This document shows, in pieces, positions 1 to 8,876 of a stretch of 38,035 bases of DNA (its first letter is position 1; each line of letters starts with the position of its first letter). The DNA is from Porphyra umbilicalis (lineage: Eukaryota; Rhodophyta; Bangiophyceae; Bangiales; Bangiaceae), in NCBI GenBank assembly GCA_002049455.2, contig KV919258.1, positions 1 to 38,035 on the forward strand, written 5' to 3'. A program made the position numbers and the translations under genes. The notes under the pieces were generated by a model. It was not told where the DNA came from. It saw only the letters and a program-made list of their open reading frames with translations, and made no database searches.

Positions 1-1
1 C

Positions 2-18
2 GGGTTGGAGACCAACCC
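2..18. repeat. Small hairpin repeat, copy 1 (GGGTTGG/CCAACCC)
   Basis: GGGTTGG (2-8), loop AGA, CCAACCC (12-18). A second copy with loop AGTA lies at 3376-3393, and similar bases follow both (CCAACCCA, then a CATT-like run). Copies at the start of the window and at 3.38 kb may belong to a dispersed repeat family. Confidence 0.5.
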
Positions 19-429
19 ATCATTTCCTTGCTGCCGATCTCTGTTCCCATTGGTGGACACGAGAATCTCTTTCCGAGGCCGTTGGATGGCCGCCGCCACA
101 TGCGCCTCCAGCGGGGCTCAACGAGATTTCCGTTGAGCCTCCCGCCGCCTCAGAGCCGTCCAGCGGGGAGTATCTCCCACGCGCGTGCGCTGGCACGGCC
201 ACACAGCGGCGGAATGGCGCCCCCCCGTCCCACACGCCCAACCAACGCTGGTGTCTCGCCCGTCGGCCGCCGACCCCCGCGCACAGGCCCCGCAACGCGT
301 GCCCGGACCCCCCCCCCCCGCAACGCGTGTCGAGGGCCCTGCAGGCGGTCAAGAGGTGCACTGCCTCGGGCGCCGCCGGCCACCATCGGTGGCCAACACT
401 CGCCCCGCCGGCATGGCGCTGCCCGCCGC

Positions 430-662
430 CACCGGCGTCACCGCCGCCGGCGTCACCGCCGCCGGCGTCACCGCCGCCGGCGTCACCGCCGCCGGCGTCA
501 CCGCCGCCGCCGGCGTCACCGCCGCCGGCGTCACCGCCGCCGGCGTCACCGCCGCCGGCGTCACCGCCGCCGGCGTCACCGCCGCCGGCGTCACCGCCGC
601 CGGCGTCACCGCCGCCGGCGTCACCGCCGCCGGCGTCACCGCCGCCGGCGTCACCGCCGCCC
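430..662. repeat. 15-bp GC-rich minisatellite, about 15 copies
   Basis: The unit GCCGCCGGCGTCACC is repeated about 15 times almost without change; one unit carries an extra GCC (18 bp). Because 15 is a multiple of 3, all frames stay open and read as pentapeptides (for example AGVTA or PASPP). No flanking sequence supports a protein, so I treat it as a non-coding tandem repeat. Confidence 0.9.
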
Positions 663-1134
663 CCACCTCGGCACGTCCCCGCCCCCCCCCCCCGCACCTG
701 GCCCCTGACCCTATGGGCAGGCTTGGCTGGCCGTTTTTACGGTCTGGTGTTGGTTGGGAGGGAGGGGACGACGCCGGGTGGTGGGCGGCGGACGACGCCC
801 GCTGCCGCGCCGCCGTCGCCGTGGCCGCCGGCATCGTCGCTGTCGTTGCCGACGTCGCCGCCCCTGCCCCCGCCTTGCCCGCCCCATGTTGTGGTACGTT
901 TCTTGCCGGTCGCTCTGTGCTTTTCGCTGCGCCGTCCCCCCGCGAGAGCTGCGCGCGCACGTCGCCGTGCGTCTCGACTGCAGGCTTCCTTCGTGTGTAC
1001 CGTGTCTCTCTTGTGTGTCTGTGTGTGTTTGTCTGCGCACACCCCCTCCCCTCTTTCCCCCGCCCCCCCACCTCGCCCTTGCCGTCGCTGTTGCTTTCGC
1101 CCGCGCCGCCACGCTCGGCCCCCCCCAGCCCTCG

Positions 1135-1446
1135 GGCACCACCAGCGCCGCCGACCCGCAAGGGCGGTGGGCGTCGCCCGCTCTTTTGCGGGTGGGTGGG
1201 GGGATGGTCGGGCGCCCCGTCGCGGTCGCCGTCGCCATTGCCTTTGCCGTTGCCGTCGCGTTTGACGCTGCGCCTTTGGGCGCCATGACGCGGCCGCACG
1301 GCCTCGGCCGCCGTCGCTGCCGTTGCCGCGACGGCCGGCCCCCATGCCGGACGCCCCCCCCCCTGTAGTGGACATTTGAACACGTAGCGGGGGGGGACAA
1401 GGCGCCCGGCACCACCAGGGCCGCCGACCCGCAAGGGCGGTGGGCG
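1135..1446 (+). repeat. Direct repeat pair, 273-bp period
   Basis: A 39-bp block beginning GGCACCACCAGCGCCGCCGA at 1135-1173 recurs at 1408-1446 with one mismatch. The flanks (GCTCTT, then GCCGTCGCC-rich tracts and a GGTACGTTT motif) are similar in both copies but degenerate. This looks like an old tandem duplication of about 270 bp, with a possible third, weaker copy to the left (around 727-1134). Confidence 0.6.
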
Positions 1447-1639
1447 CCCCGCGCTCTTACGCGCCGGGGTGTGGGGGTTGGCCGTCCCGGTGACAGCGGC
1501 GACGGTGGCCGCGGCCTGCGCGGCCGTGTCGCTCTCGCCCCGGTGGACCAACTGGTACGTTTGTCTCTGCGGGGCGCCCTCGTGCTTTTTTGTATGGCTT
1601 GTCTGCTGCTTGTGCACGTGCCGTTGCGTCTGGGCATGA

Positions 1640-1910
1640 GTCTGACTCTGCTCCTCCTTTTTCTCCTCCTTTTTCTTTGTCCCTGTTGCTTCCCTGTTCC
1701 CTGGCGCCCCTCTGGTTGCCATCTATCTTTGCTCTGCTTTTTTTCGGGTCGCCTCTGCCTTGTTTATTTTTTTTCTGGTCTCCCCTGCCTTGCCTCTGCT
1801 TTTTTCTGCTTTTCTCTGCCTTGTCTCTGCTTTTTTCTGTTTGTCTCTGCCTTGTCTCTGCCTGTTCCTGCTTGTCTTTGCCTTGTCTCTGCTTCTTTTT
1901 CGCCGCGAGC
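1640..1910 (+). repeat. Polypyrimidine tract with TGCCTTGTCTCTGC repeats
   Basis: About 270 bases are almost purely C/T on the plus strand, made of irregular iterations of TGCCTTGTCTCTGC and TTTTTTCTG. The minus strand reads as a Lys/Arg/Gln/Glu-rich open frame, which is what any purine tract would give. Such tracts can form triplex DNA. I see no gene. Confidence 0.65.
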
Positions 1911-1994
1911 CCGTGCGCCGCCTCGCGCCGTGTTGACGCACTCCCCCTCCCCACTCGAATAAAGCGCCTCGGCGCTGGGGGGGGGGGTTTGATG

Positions 1995-2023
1995 GGCGCA
2001 CCCGCGCCAAGGCCGGGTGCGCC
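1995..2023. repeat. 9-bp stem-loop (GGCGCACCC/GGGTGCGCC)
   Basis: Perfect inverted repeat GGCGCACCC (1995-2003) and GGGTGCGCC (2015-2023) with an 11-base loop, just after a run of G. Function unknown. Confidence 0.55.
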
Positions 2024-2269
2024 TTCGTTTCGACTCGGTCCAGGTTTTTTTTCAGAGTCCAAAACGTAGCTTGATACGTCAAATGCCGGGACTTTGCGTG
2101 CGCATGATGCCCCCGCAAACCCCGAGCCAAATAAACCCACCCTGTTGCTGTTTGCTACTCGACCATGCAAGAAGAAACTCAAACTTTCAATCTTAATCAA
2201 GCCCGCCATCGTCGCGGCGCTCTTCATCCCGCACGCCGTCGTCGCCGCGCTATTGATTTCGTCGGTTCT

Positions 2270-2372
2270 GGGGGGGGAGGGGGCGGCCTGCGGCCACCCC
2301 CTCCCCCCCCAGACCCCCCCCACCCCCGGCTGGGGGGGGAGGGGGCGGCCTGCGGCCGCCCCCTCCCCCCCC
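2270..2372. repeat. Two tandem GC palindromes with 19-bp arms
   Basis: Copy 2 (2332-2372) is a perfect hairpin: arm GGGGGGGGAGGGGGCGGCC, loop TGC, and the exact reverse complement. Copy 1 (2270-2310) is the same with one mismatch (A at 2296). The copies are 62 bp apart, separated by a C-rich spacer. Palindromes this perfect suggest recent duplication or gene conversion, or a fold-back element end. Confidence 0.85.
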
Positions 2373-2569
2373 AGACCAGGGTTGCAAGTTTACGGTGTAC
2401 TCATCCGCTGAAGGTTTCATTTCAGTATAATTATAGAAAGGCTGACAGTATAGTTTTAGTAAGCATTTGTGAAAGACTTATGCGTTCCACGTTCCAATAT
2501 ATATCCAAATGTACTCCGACCGTTTCGCCTGGCGATCTACCTCGTCACCGGCAATGGCGCGAGCGTACG

Positions 2570-2705
2570 GTGGCGCTGCGGGCAATGCCCGGCAGCCGTT
2601 TCGCGGGGGGGGGGGAGCTGCACGCTATGCCAGGCAGCCGTTTCGCTGGGGGGGGCGGCGCTGCGGACAATGCCAGACAGCCATTTCGCGGGGGGCGGCG
2701 GCACT
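2570..2705 (+). repeat. 42-43 bp tandem repeat, three copies
   Basis: The core ATGCC..GCAGCCGTTTCGC followed by a G-run occurs at 2585, 2627 and 2670, spacing 42-43 bp, with point differences and variable G-run length. The G-runs give strong strand asymmetry. No gene recognised. Confidence 0.75.
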
Positions 2706-3375
2706 GGCTGTGTCGCCAGAGCGCGTCGTGGCTGAAGCACTGGGGGGGCCTGCGGGCACAGCTCCCGCCGGGCGCCCGTGCCTGCCCCGCACGCCACACT
2801 GCCCACCGCCTGCCCGAGCCCCCCTCCCAGGTGCACAGTTCTCATGCGCGGCCGTCGCCCACCGCCTACCCCCCCCTCCACATAAGAGCGGGGGGCACAA
2901 CAGGGGCCCATTCCCCCCCACGTCCAGGCCTCCCATCCCGCCACACCCGGACCACTCCCACCCCCGACGCCCCCGCCCCCCCTCCCCCAGCGCCGACTTT
3001 CAATTATAGTACTTCATTTCATCTTTTCATGAGTAAATGGAAAGCAACTACCAACACGTGGTGCACACGTTGCATAAATATAGTCTGCCGATCCATGGTT
3101 TTCATTAATACAGTGAAATTTTCACGTGCATTAATCCGACTATAATTATCCCCTCTCAACCCTGCCCCAGACCCCCCCACCCCCGGTCTGCGTCCACCCC
3201 TTCCCCCCCCTGACCGCTCCCTCCTCGCATGCTGTTTTTACAGGATTCAGCGATTCCAGCGTAGCCATTGGTCCACGTTTTGAAAGTCTTAAATGCGAAA
3301 GTTGACCGTTTATGTCGGCTTCAAAAGTGCTTCCCCCTCTCCCCCCCCAGACCCCCCCCACACCCCCAAAGTACC

Positions 3376-3393
3376 GGGTTGGAGTACCAACCC
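3376..3393. repeat. Small hairpin repeat, copy 2 (GGGTTGG/CCAACCC)
   Basis: GGGTTGG (3376-3382), loop AGTA, CCAACCC (3387-3393); the partner of the motif at 2-18. It lies about 470 bp upstream of the MAK16 start. Confidence 0.5.
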
Positions 3394-3858
3394 AGCATTG
3401 ATCCCTGTGTCCTTGAGGATTACTTTTTATCATGTTGGATCTTCCAAATGGGGAGTGCTACAACTGGAGCAAGGCGACCGTGGTCGCCGTCGGCAGCACC
3501 TTCTCGACCGGCGCGAGCCGAAACGGCTTGGAGTGTGCCGCGCGTTGGGCGGTGCGGCCCGTCCGCTTCGCTCGCCCCCCGTTACCGACGCTGTGTCCCC
3601 GTCCACGCGTGCCCACGCGCCCCGAAGCCTCCGCCGGTCTCATTGTTTCCCAGCCGCTGTTTGGTGGTATTCTGTCTGCATCTGGTGTTGCTGCTTCTCC
3701 TCGTCGCTGCCAACGTGTCTGCTGCTTTGCAGGTGCTCCTGCTCCATCCTCGAGCCCCCCCCCTCGTGCCCCTATCCTCCTACTGGGTTCCCTCTCCCTC
3801 CCTACGCTTTTCCGTCCCTTGGTGCTCCCCCCCCCCCTGCCCGCCCCGCCTTGCCACC

Positions 3859-5331
3859 ATGCAGCATGACGAGGTTATATGGACGACCCTGAACCACCAC
3901 TTTTGTTCCTTCAAGGTCACCACCGCCCGTGCCACCTTTTGCCGCCAAAAGTACAATGTGTCGGGCATGTGCAACCGCTCGTCGTGCCCGCTGGCCAACT
4001 CACGCTACGGCACCATCCTCGAACGCGACGGCGCCCTCGTCCTCCACGTCAAAACGATTGAGCGGGCGCACTCGCCCAAGAACCTGTGGCAAAAGCTGCG
4101 GCTTTCCAAGAACTATGTCAAGGCACTCGCCCAAATTGACGCGGCAATGGAGCACTGGCCGCCTTTCCTGATTCACAAGGCCAAACAGCGGCTGACCAAG
4201 ATGACGCAGTATCTGCTGCGGAAGCGCAAGCTCTTGGCGGGCGCTGCCCGGACGGTGGCGGTGCCCATCAAGGTCAAAACGGAGCGCCGTGATGCGGCGC
4301 GGGAGCGCAAAGCGGTGCGGGCGGCCAAGCTGGACACGGCCATCGAGGCGGAGCTGCTCAACCGGCTCAAGTCGGGGGCGTATGGGGACATTTACAACTT
4401 CCCACGCAAGCAGTACGAGCGGGCGCTGGGCACGGAGGGGTTGGCAGAGGGGGAGGAGGAAGCGGAGGAGGAGGAGGAGTCCGACTCTGAGGAGGAAGAG
4501 ACGGAAGGGGAGGACGACGGGGCTGGTGGCGCCGAGTTTGAAGCCGCCGATGACTCGGACGAGGAGGAGAGCAGCGAGGAGGAGAGCGAGGCGGAAGCTG
4601 AGATGGAGCACGAGTATGAGGACGAGGGGGAGAGCGAGGCCGAAGATGAGAGCAGCGATGACAATGGCGGTGGCGGGCGGCCGGCGGCAGCCCGGGCACG
4701 CGGCAGCACCACGCGGGCAGCTGCCGCCGACGCTGGCGACGACACGGACGACAGCGGCAGCGGCAGCGGCAGCGATAGCGACGAGGAGGGCGACGACGAT
4801 GACGACGACGGCAAGGGCGACCGGGGCACGCGCCGCGCCACCCCCCGCCGCGCGGCGGCCACGCCCGTCGCCGACTTGGAGGACGCCCCCGCCGCCACCG
4901 CCGACGTCTACGCCTTTGACGACGGGAGCGACTTGGAGGAGGCGGTCGCGTCTGCGGGCGGCGACGAGCGCGCCGCCCTCCGCCGCCGCAGCCGCAAGCG
5001 CCTGGCCGCCGCCGCGCCCGCGGCGCGGTCCCCGTCGGGCTCGGCAGCGTCGGCGGCGGCGTCGGCGGCCGCCGCCGCCGCCGCGGCCACCCCACAGCAC
5101 AAGCGCGTGCGCTTCAGCGCCGGCGCCGACAAGGGCGGGGGTGGCGGCCGCGGCGGCGCGGCGCCGTCGCGCGCTGGCGACGGGGGCGCGGCCGCGGCGC
5201 GGCCGCCGCGGCGGGGCACGCCGCGGAGGGCCCGCGCGCCGCGGGCGGCGGCGGCGCCCGCGGGCGTGCGCATCGAGGTTGAAGTCGAGACGGAGCGGGG
5301 AGAGTCGGTGTGGGAGGCGGCCGGCGTGTGA
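3859..5331 (+). CDS. MAK16: MAK16 homologue, 60S ribosome biogenesis factor
   Basis: 490 aa. The N-terminal 130 residues match the MAK16 family closely: MQHDEVIWTTLNHHFCS at the start, then CNRSSCPLANSRYGTI, TIERAHSPKNLWQKL, LSKNYVKALAQID and HKAKQRLTKMTQYL. Family knowledge: MAK16 is a nucleolar protein of pre-60S particles, needed for large-subunit rRNA processing, and the conserved Cys set binds metal. From about residue 195 the protein becomes very acidic (Glu/Asp/Ser runs to about residue 320), then basic and Ala-rich. An acidic tail is typical of the family, but this one makes the protein longer than the usual roughly 300 aa. The ATG at 3859 was chosen because the conserved N-terminus begins there and its context is GCCACCATGC; the upstream open frame is not conserved. 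No intron is visible. Confidence 0.95.
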   Translation: MQHDEVIWTTLNHHFCSFKVTTARATFCRQKYNVSGMCNRSSCPLANSRYGTILERDGALVLHVKTIERAHSPKNLWQKLRLSKNYVKALAQIDAAMEHWPPFLIHKAKQRLTKMTQYLLRKRKLLAGAARTVAVPIKVKTERRDAARERKAVRAAKLDTAIEAELLNRLKSGAYGDIYNFPRKQYERALGTEGLAEGEEEAEEEEESDSEEEETEGEDDGAGGAEFEAADDSDEEESSEEESEAEAEMEHEYEDEGESEAEDESSDDNGGGGRPAAARARGSTTRAAAADAGDDTDDSGSGSGSDSDEEGDDDDDDGKGDRGTRRATPRRAAATPVADLEDAPAATADVYAFDDGSDLEEAVASAGGDERAALRRRSRKRLAAAAPAARSPSGSAASAAASAAAAAAAATPQHKRVRFSAGADKGGGGGRGGAAPSRAGDGGAAAARPPRRGTPRRARAPRAAAAPAGVRIEVEVETERGESVWEAAGV

Positions 5332-6008
5332 AGCGTTTTGTTGGGCGGCTTGGTGTCGTGTGTGGGGAATGGGCGGGCGAAAAAAAACACTGGGCGTGGG
5401 GCGGAGCGCGTACTGTACACTGCCTGCGCACCACATTGACACACAACCTGTTGTTGCCTTGTTCTTCTTCCGTCGTCACTCCTCAAGTCCCATAGAGGAC
5501 TTACTCAGGCACTATTTCATGTGATCCGCGCAAGTGTGTGGAGATTCTGTTGCGCTTGTGCGCGTCTCTCACCGCTGCACGGCCCCTCCAACGGATCCCC
5601 AACGCACCTCCCGTCAGGGCACCTCAGCTGAGCAGCGCAAGGACCCATTGCTGTTGGCTAGTCCCAATCTCCCGCATCGCAGGTGCAGCCGTTGACGGAT
5701 TCTGAGGGGTGTGCTCGACCCCAACCGCGCCAATGTGTGCGGCAGACAGAGCCGCGGAGCCGGATGGGTCGTTGATCTTGCACGGCCACGCTGGCTGACT
5801 CGGCAGGCCAGTCGCCTCTCTGTCGTGCTCCTGCGTGCTACGAGTGCTTTGGCGCTCCTTCCCCAGACACCCACGTCAATCCCACCTTCCCTGCCTGCGT
5901 GTCGCACCCACCCGCCACACTCCTCTCCCACCGTACTCTGCCTGTCTTCGCGTCCACCCGCCACCAGACGGCCACATCCTCTCTCCTCTGGGCCTCTTCC
6001 CTCCCGTC
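5332..6008. other. Intergenic region MAK16 to plastid protein gene
   Basis: No gene seen. It contains the MAK16 3' end and, from about 5850 onward, C/T-rich sequence that is likely the 5' leader or promoter of the next gene (both are on the plus strand). No TATA box is evident. Confidence 0.5.
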
Positions 6009-6482
6009 ATGGCGTTTGTCCCGTCGGCCACGGTGACGGCCTTGGGCGCCAGCCGCTCGGCGTTTGTGTGCGCCAAGCCCGCGGTGCAGGCGGTTCCCGC
6101 CGCCGCCGCCACCCGCCCTGGCCGCGCTTCGTGCCCGCGCATGATTGCCCTGCCGGTGGTTGGGGACGTGGACCCGCTCTCCGCGCTGTTGACCGGCGGC
6201 GAAGTTGCCATTGCCGGCGCCGTCGGCGTCATCATCTTCAACGTTGCCTCTGGGCTCTTCGCCTCGGTGAACGCGCCGCCGCCAGAGGATACGGCGCCCG
6301 CCCGGCGGGCTGCAGCGGAATCCAACGACGGCATCCTCGGCTTGTCTGCGCTCAAGCCCGAGCAGACCAAGAAGCGCGTGCAGGTAGCGATGAAGACATC
6401 GACGCCCGTGAAGCGGGACAACACGGCGGCCAACTTGGCGGCGCTCGAGGAGCAGGCCAAGGCCATGTTCCCAAAGGAGTGA
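6009..6482 (+). CDS. Small plastid-targeted single-pass membrane protein
   Basis: 157 aa, family not recognised. The N-terminus (MAFVPSATVTALGASRSAFVC, then Ala/Pro/Arg-rich to about residue 45) is a typical primary-plastid transit peptide: Met-Ala start, Ser/Thr/Ala-rich, few acids. The mature part begins near IALPVVGDVDPLSALL. One hydrophobic segment follows (about residues 65-85, AIAGAVGVIIFNVASGLFA), then a soluble Lys/Glu-rich tail of about 70 residues ending in MFPKE. A thylakoid or envelope location is inferred. The ATG at 6009 is chosen because the frame upstream lacks transit-peptide character. Coding bias resembles MAK16 and the kinase-like gene. It could be a lineage-specific small photosystem or assembly protein; nothing visible decides this. 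Confidence 0.75.
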   Translation: MAFVPSATVTALGASRSAFVCAKPAVQAVPAAAATRPGRASCPRMIALPVVGDVDPLSALLTGGEVAIAGAVGVIIFNVASGLFASVNAPPPEDTAPARRAAAESNDGILGLSALKPEQTKKRVQVAMKTSTPVKRDNTAANLAALEEQAKAMFPKE

Positions 6483-7030
6483 TAGGCGGCCTGGCGCTGC
6501 TTGTTGAAGGAGAAGGAAGGGTTATTGCCTGAGTCGGTGACGGTTTTTGAAGATCTGGTGGGCCGTTGACTCTGTCTCGACCACGTGGGGATCTGTAGTC
6601 TCCCCGCTTCTTGCACCCACTTCCCTGTTGGTTTTCCCTTTTTCAAGAGCCTTCTCTCGTCCGGTGACCTCCATCATGGGGCTATAGACAGCACTATCGC
6701 AGAACACCGAGAAGCTCAGAAAACCTTCCTTGCGCTCGAACAGTATAAATTTGCCACAGAACCACTTCGGCGACAGTCCACCTGTTTCGTCGAACTGTGC
6801 ACATGCGGGCAATTGGTTGATTTGATCTCAGCATCGAAACGACTCTTCGGCGAGCTCGGATCTGGAGCTGCCCCAGCCCTTGTCATAGTCGCCTTTGCCC
6901 GTGTTTGCCCGTGTTTTTCTATGAGAAGAGCACTTGGCGGCAGTCGCTGTGTTGTTGCACGCGTCGTAAGGGTCTTCCCAGCTGTTCTGCTTACACACGA
7001 TTTTTGCTGCCGGCTCCGTACGCGGCCGCA
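6483..7030. other. Intergenic region before the fructosamine-kinase-like gene
   Basis: No gene recognised. Less GC-biased than its surroundings; probably the 3' end of the plastid protein gene plus the promoter/leader of the downstream gene. Confidence 0.45.
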
Positions 7031-8380
7031 ATGCTTGACGACATGGCAGGTGTGCTGCGAGGCGGGTGCAGCCGCGCTCCTGCTTTCATGAGCGCCTCGC
7101 CAGCGCCTCTGCGGTGCGTGTGCCCCGACGATAGGGCCACCACCTCCCTGCCCTCCCACCATCGCCTCTACCAAGCCCGCCTCTCAACGCGCCACCCGCT
7201 TCTTCGCCGCTGCAGATTGATTGCAACCGCCGATGGAGCGCCGCCCGCTGCGTCTGAGGCAGCATCGCCTTCCCCTGCTGCCTCTTCCGACGAACCTGCG
7301 TTCGAGCTCGGCCCCGGAGTGGCGGCGCTAGCCGGCTCCCTCCCCCTGGACGGGGACGCACCCTTGCCCGGTGCGCCCAAACCCGTTCTGCGCTACATGC
7401 CGTCGCTCTCCCCTGAGGACCCCATCATTGCGGCCCTGACCACCATTTGCGGGGCGACTACCGTCAGTGGTCTGACTCTGATGGACTCACGGTGGAACGG
7501 CAATGAGGCGTTCCGCGCCGACACGGACGTTGGCCGGTTCTTCATCAAGCTCAACCGCGTCGAGTCAACCACCGTTTTCATGAGCGAGGCGGTCGGGCTG
7601 GTGGCGCTGGAGAAAACCCAAACCCTCCCCGTGCCACGGCCGCTGCACGTCGGCGCGTTGCCGCGGGTGGGGGATTACGGCCCTGGCGCGTTTATGATCC
7701 TCACCTACCTGGAGCTCATGCCGTTTGGTGCCAACCGCCCAGACGTGCAGCGGGCACTCGCGGCGGGGCTGGCCGCCCTCCACGCGGATACCACCCACGC
7801 CGACGTGCACCAGGAGCGGTTTGGCTTCTCCACCAACAACTTCCACTCGCTGACTCCGCAGGACAACCGGTGGGTCGACGACTGGCCATCCTTTTTTGCC
7901 CGCCGCATGGCCGCCCAGATTGGTGGGGTCTACAAGGAGAAGAGCTACGGCCGCGCACCCGTGCCAGTGACCGACGACACGCTCCTGGTGCGCGGCCGGG
8001 AGATTGTACATCGCATCAAGGCCGGCCGCTGGTTTGAGGGCATCGCCGACACCCTCAGGCCGTCGCTCCTCCACGGAGCGCTGTGGATTGGTAACACAGG
8101 GGCGGTGTCGGGGGATGGCACTCGGCCGGTGGTGTTTGACCCAGCGTGTTTTTTCGGACACGCTGAGGCGGATTTGGCCCTGTGCCGCTTGTACGGCGGG
8201 TTCTCCGACGCGGACTTTTGGGCGGTGTACCACGCGGCGCTGCCACGGGCTGCCGGCTTTGACGCCCGCGCAAAGCTGTACGACTTGCACGAGCGGTTGA
8301 ACCAGCTCAACCTCTTCGGGGATCCCGCGGTTAAGGCTGAGTGTGAGGTGTTGATGGAGCAGCTACTGGCTGATGAATGA
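7031..8380 (+). CDS. Plastid-targeted fructosamine-3-kinase-like protein, probable pseudokinase
   Basis: 449 aa from the ATG at 7031; ATGs at 7043 and 7088 are alternatives. Residues 1-70 are Arg/Ser/Ala-rich with no acidic cluster, like a transit peptide. From about 118 the protein follows the FN3K/ketosamine kinase fold (APH-like): GRFFIKLNR with the ATP-site Lys (K173), Glu in SEAVGL (E186), VPRPL, ERFGFSTNN, the DDWPSFFARR block, the catalytic loop, FDPACFFGHAEADLAL and a C-terminal helical end. FN3K enzymes phosphorylate ketosamines on glycated proteins so that they break down. Here the catalytic HGDLW.GN motif reads HGALWIGN (Ala350, codon GCG at 8078-8080), and the usual P-loop GGGxIN reads SRWNGN, so the redox Cys/Gly segment is gone. 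The fold and the other residues are kept and the frame is intact, so a non-catalytic or altered function is inferred. Confidence 0.88.
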   Translation: MLDDMAGVLRGGCSRAPAFMSASPAPLRCVCPDDRATTSLPSHHRLYQARLSTRHPLLRRCRLIATADGAPPAASEAASPSPAASSDEPAFELGPGVAALAGSLPLDGDAPLPGAPKPVLRYMPSLSPEDPIIAALTTICGATTVSGLTLMDSRWNGNEAFRADTDVGRFFIKLNRVESTTVFMSEAVGLVALEKTQTLPVPRPLHVGALPRVGDYGPGAFMILTYLELMPFGANRPDVQRALAAGLAALHADTTHADVHQERFGFSTNNFHSLTPQDNRWVDDWPSFFARRMAAQIGGVYKEKSYGRAPVPVTDDTLLVRGREIVHRIKAGRWFEGIADTLRPSLLHGALWIGNTGAVSGDGTRPVVFDPACFFGHAEADLALCRLYGGFSDADFWAVYHAALPRAAGFDARAKLYDLHERLNQLNLFGDPAVKAECEVLMEQLLADE

Positions 8381-8876
8381 AGGAGCAGTAAGCAAAGGGG
8401 AAGAACACGGCGTAGCAACCGCCTTGTGGCATGAGTGACGAGGGTGTACAGTCAGGCAAGGTTTTGGTCTTCGGCAAAGGACTCGAGTGCTGTTTGAGTA
8501 TGCGGCATTGTCGTTGTTCTTGGGTTGAGGCAGTCGTGTGACTTGTATTGGTAGACACCAGGTTGTCTTGGGAGAGTCTTTCAGGGAGAAAAAAAAGAAG
8601 GAAGAGTTGAGTTCTAGAGTCATGGGCAAAGCAGGGAGGGCGCGACACCAACAGGTCACAACAGCGGCGCCAGAGGCAACATGCGACATAGATGCAATGA
8701 CGCGGCTCCAGGCTGCGAGGGTGGGCGTGACGACGTACGCATTCTTGCCTTGACCAAGACCGCATTGGTAACGCCTCAGAGAGACAGCCGCCAATGAAAT
8801 ACAATACCATACACAACCAGGAGACGCGTGCCGCTGGCCCAACCCCCCCTAACACCGTCCGGCACGAGCCATCCAC
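8381..8876. other. Convergent 3' intergenic region
   Basis: Lies between two convergent genes. Moderately AT-richer, with an A-rich tract near 8590. No gene or RNA recognised; probably both 3' UTRs. Confidence 0.5.

Larger units (their letters stand above)
1..3858. other. Gene-free, repeat-rich region upstream of MAK16
   Basis: I see no convincing gene here. Long open frames exist on both strands, but they are a by-product of GC-rich, stop-poor repeats: they are nearly pure Pro/Ala/Arg/Gly and overlap in several frames. The stretch holds a 15-bp minisatellite, a 273-bp direct repeat, a polypyrimidine tract, GC palindromes, a 42-43 bp tandem repeat and two AT-rich islands (about 2390-2530 and 3000-3150). 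The last few hundred bases before 3859 are C-rich and are probably the MAK16 promoter and 5' leader. Some untranslated or fast-evolving exon could be hidden here; I cannot exclude it. Confidence 0.6.

Noticed and set aside
349..1722. 457-codon minus-strand open frame
   Set aside because: It is the reverse of the 15-bp minisatellite and GC-rich repeats; all-frame openness explains it.
2165..3145. 326-codon plus-strand open frame starting with ATG
   Set aside because: It runs through GC palindromes, tandem repeats and AT-rich islands, changing composition abruptly with each; no domain and no consistent coding bias.
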